Assembly (NCBI GenBank): GCA_946479035.1
Contig: CAMLDW010000061.1
Span: 1 to 9,262 of the forward strand
DNA length: 9,262 nucleotides
Direction: 5' to 3'
Source of the DNA: an uncultured Chthonomonadaceae bacterium
Lineage (GTDB): Bacteria > Armatimonadota > Fimbriimonadia > Fimbriimonadales > Fimbriimonadaceae
In this document: positions 1 through 5,431 of the stretch, piece after piece
Position numbering within the stretch: position 1 is the stretch's first letter
Layout: every line of letters begins with the position of its first letter
Position numbers and translations under genes: made by a program
Notes under the pieces: generated by a model
What the model saw: only the letters and a program-made list of their open reading frames with translations
What the model was told of the DNA's origin: nothing
The model's database searches: none

Positions 1-17
1 GCAAAAAAACCGGTCGG

Positions 18-49
18 TAGCTTCACCGTGGGATGGAATGAACCCACGG
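18..49 (+). promoter_or_regulatory. Possible cheD promoter and leader hairpin
   Basis: TAGCTT at 18-23 resembles a -10 hexamer. A perfect 7-bp inverted repeat follows, CCGTGGG (26-32) with CCCACGG (43-49), around a 10-nt loop. The loop contains ATG GAA TGA (33-41), a two-codon reading frame in the same frame as cheD, placed 9 nt after the hexamer. It could be a promoter with a short structured leader ahead of cheD, or the 3' hairpin of a gene lying before the window. No T-run follows the hairpin, so a terminator is less likely. The TA...T match on its own could be chance. Confidence 0.3.
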
Positions 50-92
50 GCAGCGCGATTCGGTCGTGCTTGCCCCATCGGGACGGACACGG

Positions 93-698
93 ATGACCCA
101 ACGTACGACGACGGGCGCGGAGCCAAAGACCGAGGCACTGGCGTCACTACCGGCCGAAGAGAGGAAGGCCGTCGAGTGGCCCAAGCCAGGCACCGCGCGG
201 ACTGAGGAGACCATCGTCGGGCTCGCTGAGATCCTGGTCTCGGAAGGACCGAGGATGTTCTCGTTCATCGGGCTCGGGAGCTGCGTAGGCATCTGCGCGC
301 TCGACCCGGTAGCGAACGTCGGCGGCGCCGTACACGTCATGCTCCCGAATTCGTGCGCGGGCACCGTCGCCGAAAGGCTCGGGATGTTCGCAAACACAGG
401 GATCGAAGAGATGGTCCGCAGGATGGTCGAAGCGGGCGCGCAGAGGACGCGCATTCAGGCGGCCTATGCGGGGGGCGCGTGCATCGGTGCGATCGACGGT
501 GGAAAGCCGACGCTCGACATCGGGCCGCGCAACCTCTCGGCGGTGAAGGAGGTGCTCTTGGCGATGGGAATGTCCGTCGTCGGAGCCGACGAGGGCGGCA
601 CTTCGGGACGGACGCTCAAGATGGCGACCGTCTCGGGCGAAGTGTTCGTCCGGACGATCCAGATGGGAGAGGCTGTGATCTGCAGCCTGAGGGCATAG
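93..698 (+). CDS. cheD: CheD-family chemoreceptor glutamine deamidase
   Basis: CheD proteins deamidate specific glutamines of methyl-accepting chemotaxis receptors in the cytoplasm and usually interact with CheC. Numbered from the ATG at 93, the family core runs from about residue 41 to the end: GLGSCVG with nucleophile Cys64, DPVANVGGAVHVMLP with His81 (17 residues later, as in Thermotoga CheD), YAGGA, then IGPRN and the closing GEVFVRT strand. The Thr six residues before the Cys, which completes the triad in Thermotoga CheD, is Phe58 here, with Ser57 next to it. About 40 residues of low-complexity sequence precede the core. The start is uncertain: an in-frame GTG at 66 would add nine residues, and neither start has a strong ribosome binding site. 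The stop codon directly touches the next gene's ATG, implying translational coupling. The fold assignment is firm; activity is less certain because of the Thr change. Confidence 0.9.
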   Translation: MTQRTTTGAEPKTEALASLPAEERKAVEWPKPGTARTEETIVGLAEILVSEGPRMFSFIGLGSCVGICALDPVANVGGAVHVMLPNSCAGTVAERLGMFANTGIEEMVRRMVEAGAQRTRIQAAYAGGACIGAIDGGKPTLDIGPRNLSAVKEVLLAMGMSVVGADEGGTSGRTLKMATVSGEVFVRTIQMGEAVICSLRA

Positions 699-1577
699 AT
701 GGGCAACACGCAGAAACCGATCAATATCACGCTCGAGGAGATCGTCAGTCGCACCAGCGACCTGCCGACCTTCTCCGCCGCGGCGATCGAGGTCATGAAG
801 CTGGCCGACTCCTCGACGAGCCGCGCGCAGGACATCGCCAACATCGTCTCGCAGGACCAGGCGCTGAGCGTGCGCGTACTGAGGCTGGCGAACAGCGCGT
901 TCTACGGGATGTCGCGCAAGGTCTCGAGCCTGCCGGAGGCCGTGGTCGTGCTGGGCATGCGCTCGGTCAAGAACCTGGCGATGGTCGCAGCGACCTACCC
1001 CTGGATGTCCAAGCCGCTCAAAGGGTACGACCTCGGGCCGATGCAGATGTGGCACCACGCCTATGGCACCGCGCTCGCCTCACAGACGCTCGCGCAGAAG
1101 AGCCGCAAGTGCGAGGACCAGCTCGCGTTCACCGCGGGGCTGCTGCACGACGTCGGCAAGGTCGCGCTCTCGCTCTGGATCGGAGAAAAGCTCAAGGCGA
1201 TCGTCTATTACGCCGAGCGCGAAGGCATCGCCTTTGACGAGGCCGAGCGCAGGATCCTCGGATACGACCACACGCAGGTCGGCGAGCACCTCGCGCGCAA
1301 CTGGAACCTGCCGGACGAGGTCGTGCTCGGGGTCCGCTACCACCACGACCCGGAGGCGTGCCAGCCTTACCACCCGGTTGTCGACTGCGTGCACCTCGGC
1401 AGCGCGATGGCGATGACGATGGGGATCGGGCTCGGCGGCGACGGGCTGATGTACCGCTTTTCCGAAGGGTGCTACGACCGGCTCGGCATCTCGCCGGACC
1501 AGATGGACTCGCTCACTTCAGAGTACGTCGAGTCGTTCAAGAAGCACGAGTCGCTCTTCACCGCGATGGCTGCCTAG
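699..1577 (+). CDS. HDOD domain-containing signalling protein
   Basis: The protein (292 aa) is one HDOD domain over most of its length, with no membrane segment or signal peptide. Typical HDOD features are the N-terminal LPTFSAAAIEVMKLADS helix, IVSQDQALSVRVLRLANSAFYG (about 49-70), VVVLGMRSVKNLA (82-94), and an HD-like GLLHDVGK with His150-Asp151, followed by His191 and His215-His216. HDOD domains are degenerate relatives of HD phosphohydrolases; most lack proven catalysis and act as scaffolds in chemotaxis or c-di-GMP signalling. This copy keeps several His/Asp residues, so residual metal binding is possible. GAGGG at 689-693 gives a good ribosome binding site five bases before the ATG, inside the 3' end of cheD. 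Coupling to cheD suggests a role in tuning chemoreceptors or taxis, which is inference. Confidence in the domain is high; the target is unknown. Confidence 0.9.
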   Translation: MGNTQKPINITLEEIVSRTSDLPTFSAAAIEVMKLADSSTSRAQDIANIVSQDQALSVRVLRLANSAFYGMSRKVSSLPEAVVVLGMRSVKNLAMVAATYPWMSKPLKGYDLGPMQMWHHAYGTALASQTLAQKSRKCEDQLAFTAGLLHDVGKVALSLWIGEKLKAIVYYAEREGIAFDEAERRILGYDHTQVGEHLARNWNLPDEVVLGVRYHHDPEACQPYHPVVDCVHLGSAMAMTMGIGLGGDGLMYRFSEGCYDRLGISPDQMDSLTSEYVESFKKHESLFTAMAA

Positions 1578-1586
1578 CTCCGCTCC

Positions 1587-1613
1587 CCCTCTCCCTTTGT
1601 TGTTGAGAGAGGG
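1587..1613. terminator. Hairpin between convergent genes, possible terminator
   Basis: CCCTCTC (1587-1593) pairs with GAGAGGG (1607-1613) around a 13-nt loop, just after the HDOD stop codon and before the convergent PhzF stop. There is no clear T-run on either side, so termination efficiency is doubtful. The C-rich/G-rich arms and the adjacent GGGTCAGAGT resemble a degraded copy of the palindromic repeats found elsewhere in this window. Confidence 0.35.
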
Positions 1614-1639
1614 TCAGAGTCGTTGCTGGATTGGCCTCG

Positions 1640-2524
1640 CTAAGTAAGTTCGCCGACGAGCACCGTCCGCGCGGGGCCGGAGAGGGCGACGCGCGCGCCG
1701 CGGACCTCGACCCCGACGTAGCCCCCTCGCAGGGAGGCTTGGTAGCCGACGACCGACTCCTTTCCAAGCCGCGCCGCCCAATAGGGCCCGAGCGCGCAGT
1801 GGGCGGAGCCGGTCACCGGGTCCTCGGCGATGCCGCTCTGCGGGGCGAAGAAGCGCGAGACGAAGTCGGGGGGCGATGAGTGCGCGGACCCCCACCCTAA
1901 CCCTCCCCCAAGGGGGAGGGAATCTTCGGGAACGAGGTTGGTCTGCGCTGTGACGATCACGCCGCGCTTGCCAAGGCGCTCGATCGCGCCCATGTCGGGC
2001 TTGAGGGAAAGGAGCTGCTCGGCGGATTCGAGCACGAAGAACCAGTCCATGCGGTTGGCGCCGTACCAGACGGGCTCGGCCCCCAGCGCGGCCGACACGG
2101 GAAACGGGTCCGCCTCCTCTGGCGCTTCGGAAGGAAAGTCCATCTCGATGCCGCCGTCCACCGCGCGGCACGCGAGCTCCCCGCTTTTCGTTATGAATCG
2201 CACGATGTCTCCGGCCCCTCCCCCTTGGGGGAGGTCAGGGAGGGGGTGCCCGATGCCCGCTGACTGGAGTTCCTTGAATAAGACGTGCGCGCTCGCCAGA
2301 GTCGCGTGGCCGCACAGGTCCACCTCGAGGGCGGGAGTGAACCAGCGCAGGCGCAAACGGTCCCCTTCGGGCCAGAAGAAAGCGGTCTCGGCCTGGTTCA
2401 TCTCGGCCGCCACGCGCTGCATCCACGCCTCGTCCGCCGGCGCCTCGAGCGGGCATACGCCGGCGGGGTTGCCGGTGAAGGGCGCGTGCGCGAAGGCGTC
2501 GACGAGGTAGATCGGCTGCGGCAT
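1640..2524 (-). CDS. PhzF-family isomerase/epimerase with two repeat-encoded inserts
   Basis: This is a PhzF/YddE-type protein (294 aa), a diaminopimelate-epimerase fold whose members isomerise or epimerise small substrates; PhzF itself acts in phenazine synthesis. N-terminal half: VDAFAHAPFTGNPAGVC (8-24), then Glu46 in AETAFF (general acid/base position in PhzF), FTPALEVDLCGHAT (62-75). C-terminal half: DFVSRFFAP (220-228) and EDPVTGSAHC with Asp235. The catalytic set looks intact. Two stretches absent from usual relatives, about residues 87-106 and 195-218, are encoded by copies of a GC palindrome (LPDLPQGGGAGD and SLPLGGGLGWG); both fall between conserved blocks and keep the frame. Without them the protein would be roughly 250 residues, close to family size. 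No phenazine genes are nearby, so the substrate is unknown. The ATG is preceded by TAGTAC and 9 nt rather than a ribosome binding site, suggesting a leaderless mRNA. Confidence 0.92.
   Translation of the reverse strand: MPQPIYLVDAFAHAPFTGNPAGVCPLEAPADEAWMQRVAAEMNQAETAFFWPEGDRLRLRWFTPALEVDLCGHATLASAHVLFKELQSAGIGHPLPDLPQGGGAGDIVRFITKSGELACRAVDGGIEMDFPSEAPEEADPFPVSAALGAEPVWYGANRMDWFFVLESAEQLLSLKPDMGAIERLGKRGVIVTAQTNLVPEDSLPLGGGLGWGSAHSSPPDFVSRFFAPQSGIAEDPVTGSAHCALGPYWAARLGKESVVGYQASLRGGYVGVEVRGARVALSGPARTVLVGELT
1888..1920 (+). repeat. GC-palindromic repeat, copy 1, inside the PhzF gene
   Basis: The core is CCCTCCCCC (1901-1909), AA, GGGGGAGGG (1912-1920), a perfect 9-bp inverted repeat. An asymmetric left arm ACCCCCACCCTAA (1888-1900) gives it a direction. 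Read on the minus strand it is translated in frame as part of PhzF (SLPLGGGLGWG). It aligns over 33 bases with the reverse complement of 2215-2247, with a few substitutions and a one-base gap. Confidence 0.8.
2215..2247 (-). repeat. GC-palindromic repeat, copy 2, inside the PhzF gene
   Basis: CCTCCCCC (2217-2224), TT, GGGGGAGG (2227-2234) form an 8-bp inverted repeat. On the minus strand the directional arm reads ACCCCCTCCCTGACC, matching the arm of copy 1. This copy therefore lies in the opposite orientation and is translated on its other strand, as HPLPDLPQGGGAG. It sits between the conserved HVLFKEL and VRFITKSGEL blocks of PhzF. Confidence 0.8.
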
Positions 2525-2533
2525 AGCGCGAGG

Positions 2534-2539
2534 GTACTA
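2534..2539 (-). promoter_or_regulatory. -10-like hexamer of the PhzF gene, leaderless candidate
   Basis: On the minus strand TAGTAC is followed by exactly 9 nt and then the ATG. No purine-rich ribosome binding site lies in those 9 nt and no -35 match is obvious. The last base departs from TANNNT, so this is the weakest of four similarly spaced hexamers in the window. Confidence 0.35.
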
Positions 2540-2677
2540 GTCGCGGGGCCCGGAGCCATGAGTCCAGGGAGTTGGAGGCGTAGGGCGATCGTGACCCCCA
2601 CCCTGGCCGTTGCGCGGGTCGGGCCCTCCACAGGAGAGTCCTTGCGGCCATCGGAACGTCCGCGGCGACTTGGATGA

Positions 2678-2727
2678 GGGTTCTCCTGAATTGCCCCCAT
2701 CAAGGGGGAGGGGAACGGAGCGCGGCA
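2678..2727 (+). repeat. Dispersed repeat, copy 3 (intergenic)
   Basis: This stretch aligns with 5197-5252. Both begin GGG(T/C)TCTCCT, carry a C-run, and end with a TCAAGGGGG(G)AGGGG block followed by AACGG(A/C)GCGCGGCA. The last 28-29 bases differ by one substitution and one G. The left arm is reduced here (CCCCC at 2694-2698), so the hairpin is only about 5 bp. The two copies share far more than the palindrome, which points to dispersal of one element rather than independent GC-rich hairpins. Confidence 0.7.
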
Positions 2728-2815
2728 ATCCCCAACGGGGCGAATGTATGCAGTGCTGGAGGAGGACGCGCTGTGCCGCCGCGGCACGTTGGAATCGCAC
2801 TTGGGTCTCGCTCGA

Positions 2816-4171
2816 CTATGCTGCGAGCGGCAGACAGTCGGCCTTCCCTTCGTCCTGGGAGCCCCTGATCGTTCTGATCTCTGGGAGGATCGCCATGAAA
2901 GCATCGACGAGCCGCGGATCGAGCTCGCGGGCGGAGAGCGAAAGGATCATGTCGGTTGCCCGCTCGAACGTCCACGCTTCCTTGTATGGCCGGCTCGAGG
3001 TGAGAGCGTCAAAGATGTCACACACGGTGCAAATGCGACCAACGAGAGGGATGTCTTCGCCCGCGAGCCCGCGCGGATAGCCGCTCCCGTCCCACCGCTC
3101 GTGATGGGTCAGTGCGATCACCTCTGCCAGCTTGAGCAGCTCGTACTCGCTGCCAGCGAGCAGGTTCGCCCCCATGACAGTGTGCGTCTTGATGACCTCG
3201 AACTCCTCGGGCGTGAGCTTTCCCTTCTTGTGCAGGATCTGGTCCGGGATGCCAATTTTGCCAACATCGTGCATCGGCGCAGCTTCACGGAGCATCGAGC
3301 AGTCGCCCTCGCTCATTCCAATGGATCGTGCGAGCGCTTCGCAGTACTTTGCCATGCGCACGGCGTGCTGTCCCGTGTCGTCGTCGCGGTACTCGGACGC
3401 ACGCACGAGGCGTTCGATGATTTCAGTCTTGCTCTGGTCCATCTTGTGCTTGGCCTCCGCCTGGATGACCGTCCTGCGCATCAGGCCGGCACCGATGCCG
3501 ATGATGCAAGACAGGACCAGGGCGACGAAGACGCTGAGCGCGCTGGCAGCCCGGATCCTAGCGAGGCGGTTCAAGTAGCCCTCGGCCCGGAGGTCGACGC
3601 CGACGATGCCTGCCATGCGCCCCTGCGAATCGAAGAAAGGCGCATAGCCGCTGATGAACGAGCCCCACTTGTCGGCCGTCGGCTTGTCGTCTACTGCGGT
3701 CTTGCCCTGCCTGAGCGCTTGGACCATCGCCGGCGTGGCGTCCTCGTACGGCTCCATGATGTGGGACTTGTCGTCCACGCCGTCGCGGTCAGAGTCTCCT
3801 GCAGGCGTCGGGTCAAGGACGAAGCGCACCTGACCGTCCACGAGCACGCACGTGTAAACGAAGGCAAGGTCGTCGGTGGACGCTAGCATCCTCTTGAGCG
3901 GGGCGATCGCCTGACGGTACTGCTCGCTGTGCTCTTGAGACGGCTCTAGGAACCTGCGGTGCTGGTCGCCGTCGATGATCGAAGCTGCCTGAGCGGCAGA
4001 CCGGACGAGGTTCATCCGGACGGCCTCCTTGAGGGCACCGACAGCCGCAAAGTTCAGCGTGATTGCGCACACAAGGCAACTGCAGAACACGATGACGCCC
4101 GAATACACTCCTGCGGAGACAGGGCTTAGCCGCGAGACGATGCTGAAAAGGAAATTGCGGATCCAAAGCAT
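2816..4171 (-). CDS. Membrane sensor HD-GYP phosphodiesterase
   Basis: HD-GYP proteins hydrolyse cyclic di-GMP (some act on other cyclic dinucleotides), lowering the signal that favours sessile life. The protein (451 aa) has a transmembrane segment at about 21-42, an extracytoplasmic sensor (about 49-205, CHASE/Cache-like by position, with AASIIDGDQH near its start), a second segment at about 209-231, a short linker, then an HD-GYP domain from about 250 to 435. Expected metal and catalytic residues are present: His269, His301-Asp302 in HDVGKIGIPD, His330, His356-His357, GYP at 364-366, and Asp385 in DIFDALTSSRPYK. The sensor also has D-x-D-x-D-G at 126-131 followed by Asp133-Asp134, a calcium-loop-like motif. 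There is no GGDEF partner. AAGGGGAAGG lies 12 bases before the ATG as a ribosome binding site. An active phosphodiesterase controlled by an external ligand is the likely role; the ligand is unknown. Confidence 0.93.
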   Translation of the reverse strand: MLWIRNFLFSIVSRLSPVSAGVYSGVIVFCSCLVCAITLNFAAVGALKEAVRMNLVRSAAQAASIIDGDQHRRFLEPSQEHSEQYRQAIAPLKRMLASTDDLAFVYTCVLVDGQVRFVLDPTPAGDSDRDGVDDKSHIMEPYEDATPAMVQALRQGKTAVDDKPTADKWGSFISGYAPFFDSQGRMAGIVGVDLRAEGYLNRLARIRAASALSVFVALVLSCIIGIGAGLMRRTVIQAEAKHKMDQSKTEIIERLVRASEYRDDDTGQHAVRMAKYCEALARSIGMSEGDCSMLREAAPMHDVGKIGIPDQILHKKGKLTPEEFEVIKTHTVMGANLLAGSEYELLKLAEVIALTHHERWDGSGYPRGLAGEDIPLVGRICTVCDIFDALTSSRPYKEAWTFERATDMILSLSARELDPRLVDAFMAILPEIRTIRGSQDEGKADCLPLAA

Positions 4172-4194
4172 TGGCCGGTCGGCCCTTCCCCTTG

Positions 4195-4235
4195 ATTATC
4201 GGTACCGCCCAGCGCCTAGCCCTTAGGCCTGGGCG
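4195..4235 (-). promoter_or_regulatory. HD-GYP promoter candidate with upstream dyad
   Basis: On the minus strand GATAAT (4195-4200) resembles a -10 box 23 nt before the ATG and upstream of the ribosome binding site, so this gene would have a leader. Directly upstream is a bulged inverted repeat: CGCCCAG-C-GCCTA (4206-4218) pairs with TAGGC-CTGGGCG (4224-4235) around a 5-nt centre. It overlaps the place where a -35 element would sit and no T-run follows, so an operator is more likely than a terminator. No regulator can be named. Confidence 0.4.
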
Positions 4236-4309
4236 AAAAGGAACCAAAGTACCCGCAGGTAGGAATGGCAGAGGTCCGGACGGCGCAACGGCCTAGCCAT
4301 GATCTCGCG

Positions 4310-4315
4310 TAGACT
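4310..4315 (+). promoter_or_regulatory. -10-like hexamer of the M48 peptidase gene, leaderless candidate
   Basis: TAGACT is followed by exactly 9 nt (CAATTACCC) and ATG. These 9 nt contain no Shine-Dalgarno sequence, and the position 17 nt upstream has no TTGACA-like box. Transcription would start at or within a few bases of the ATG. Confidence 0.5.
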
Positions 4316-4324
4316 CAATTACCC

Positions 4325-5182
4325 ATGGCCCGCAAGAAGTTCAAAAACATCAGCCACGAGGCGTTTGTGGCGGAGACGGACAAGAAGGCGCTGGAGGCGC
4401 TCAAGAAGGTGCCCCTGCTGCCTTTGGCCGTCAAGAAGTTCTACGAGATCGGCGGGGATCGCTGGCTCTATTGCTACAACATGGCGACCAGCGTGCGGTG
4501 CGGGCCTAAGCAGTTCAAGTCGATGGACAAGTGCCTGGACGAGTGCTGCAAGATCCTTGATATGCCCAAGCCCGAGCTGTACGTCACAAGCGACCCCTTC
4601 CCGAACGCCTGGACCGGCGGTGTGGAGCGGCCCTACATCACGGTCCGCAGCTCGATCATCAACACGCTCGACGACGAGCAGATGTACCACCTGATCGGGC
4701 ACGAGCTGGGGCACATCAAGTGCGGGCACGTGCTCTACAAGACGGTCGGGGCGATCCTGAGCGTGATCCTGGAGATGGTCGCGCACAGCACCCTCGGGCT
4801 GGGCGAGACGGCGCGCATCGCGCTGATCCTTGCGTACATGGAGTGGTCGCGACAGGCCGAGGTCAGCGCGGACCGTGCGGGCCTGCTGTGTTCTCAGCAG
4901 TTCCAGCTCTCGGCCTCGGCCAACCTTGCGCTCACCCACGGCCCTTCGCGGCTCGACGGCGAGGCGAGCGTCGACGCGTTCCTCGACCAGGCGCGCTCAT
5001 ACCAGGACATGGATCCGAGCGACGCGGTCGGAAAGCTGCTCATCTACTACTTCTACAGCATGAACGCGACCCACCCGCTCCCGGTCCACCGCATGCAGGC
5101 GCTCGACAAGTGGTACCAAGAGGGCCACTTCGACCGGATCATGAAAGGGCAGTACGCGCACGTGGCCGGCAAGGCGAGCTGA
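4325..5182 (+). CDS. M48-type zinc metallopeptidase, cytoplasmic
   Basis: The protein (285 aa) carries the zinc peptidase motif HELGH (126-130; His126 and His130 bind zinc, Glu127 catalyses), with the third ligand likely Glu179 in AEVSADRAG, the usual M48 spacing. The segment ELYVTSDPFPNAWTGGVERPYI (84-105) is the strand region that precedes the helix in this family, and HPLPVHRMQALDKW (250-263) is the usual tail. There is no signal peptide. A hydrophobic stretch at about 141-172 is interrupted by charged residues and is more likely a core helix pair than membrane segments. HtpX and Oma1/BepA relatives are membrane or periplasmic; this shorter form looks soluble. Cysteines are unusually many (about eight, including a CC pair at 74-75). 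It stands alone, convergent with the lipoprotein genes, with its own promoter candidate. Substrate unknown; protein quality control is a guess. Confidence 0.9.
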   Translation: MARKKFKNISHEAFVAETDKKALEALKKVPLLPLAVKKFYEIGGDRWLYCYNMATSVRCGPKQFKSMDKCLDECCKILDMPKPELYVTSDPFPNAWTGGVERPYITVRSSIINTLDDEQMYHLIGHELGHIKCGHVLYKTVGAILSVILEMVAHSTLGLGETARIALILAYMEWSRQAEVSADRAGLLCSQQFQLSASANLALTHGPSRLDGEASVDAFLDQARSYQDMDPSDAVGKLLIYYFYSMNATHPLPVHRMQALDKWYQEGHFDRIMKGQYAHVAGKAS

Positions 5183-5196
5183 CCTTTTCGCGTGTC

Positions 5197-5252
5197 GGGC
5201 TCTCCTCAGATCTCCCCTCCCCCTCAAGGGGGGAGGGGAACGGCGCGCGGCA
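5197..5252 (+). repeat. Dispersed GC-palindromic repeat, copy 4
   Basis: This is the best-formed palindrome of the set: CCCCTCCCCC (5214-5223) pairs with GGGGGAGGGG (5229-5238) around TCAAG. The tail AACGGCGCGCGGCA matches copy 3 at 2714-2727 except for one base. It begins 15 nt after the M48 stop codon. It could fold in the 3' UTR and protect or end the transcript, although no T-run follows. Confidence 0.7.
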
Positions 5253-5271
5253 GAACGAAGGCCGATTGTTA

Positions 5272-5316
5272 AGGCCAAATCCGCTTTTTCCCATTTGTTT
5301 GCCGTTTATTTGGCCT
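5272..5316. other. AT-rich inverted repeat downstream of the M48 gene
   Basis: AGGCCAAAT (5272-5280) is a perfect 9-bp complement of ATTTGGCCT (5308-5316) across a 27-nt, T-rich loop. The surrounding 5265-5340 is much poorer in GC than the rest of the window. It may be part of the 3' end of the M48 transcript. The long loop makes a classic intrinsic terminator unlikely. Confidence 0.3.
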
Positions 5317-5382
5317 GTTTGCAAGGATTCACCACTTAGAAAGCATCGCCTTAAGGCAGTCGATTGGGGGCCAAAGGATAAA

Positions 5383-5409
5383 GAGGAGCGGCCGGACCGG
5401 CCGCTCCTC
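5383..5409 (-). terminator. Intrinsic terminator of the lipoprotein operon
   Basis: GAGGAGCGGCCGG (5383-5395) and CCGGCCGCTCCTC (5397-5409) form a 13-bp near-perfect hairpin centred on one A. On the minus strand it lies 22 nt after the stop codon of the second lipoprotein and is followed by TTTATCCTTT. The plus-strand side lacks a comparable T-run, so it mainly ends minus-strand transcription. Confidence 0.8.
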
Positions 5410-5431
5410 ATCCTTCGAGCCCTAGGGCGGG

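Larger units (their letters stand above)
2525..2815. other. Gene-free stretch between the HD-GYP and PhzF genes
   Basis: I see no credible gene here. From 2593, GACCCCCACCCT is identical to 12 bases of repeat copy 1 (1887-1898), and a repeat tail lies at 2678-2727, so most of the stretch may be a decayed or composite repeat element of about 130 bp. A small GTGCCG/CGGCAC hairpin (2773-2787) lies close to the HD-GYP stop codon but has no T-run on either strand. Confidence 0.5.

Noticed and set aside
147..1058. Long minus-strand open frame across cheD and the HDOD gene
   Set aside because: Arg/His/Asp-rich composition typical of the reverse strand of GC-rich genes, no recognisable motif, and fully overlapped by two well-supported genes.
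353..1237. Long plus-strand open frame overlapping cheD and the HDOD gene in another frame
   Set aside because: Low-complexity Arg/Gly/Ala-rich product spanning two genuine genes; a frame shadow.
1888..2247. Repeat copies as evidence that the PhzF gene is a pseudogene
   Set aside because: The frame stays open across both copies and all conserved PhzF blocks and catalytic residues remain, so a functional protein with inserts is more likely.
2744..3886. 380-codon plus-strand frame opposite the HD-GYP gene
   Set aside because: It is antisense to an HD-GYP gene whose catalytic motifs are all intact; the product has no family features.
1888..5252. The C/G palindromes as a CRISPR array
   Set aside because: Copies are irregularly spaced over kilobases, differ in orientation and arms, and two are inside a coding frame; there are no regular spacers or cas genes.
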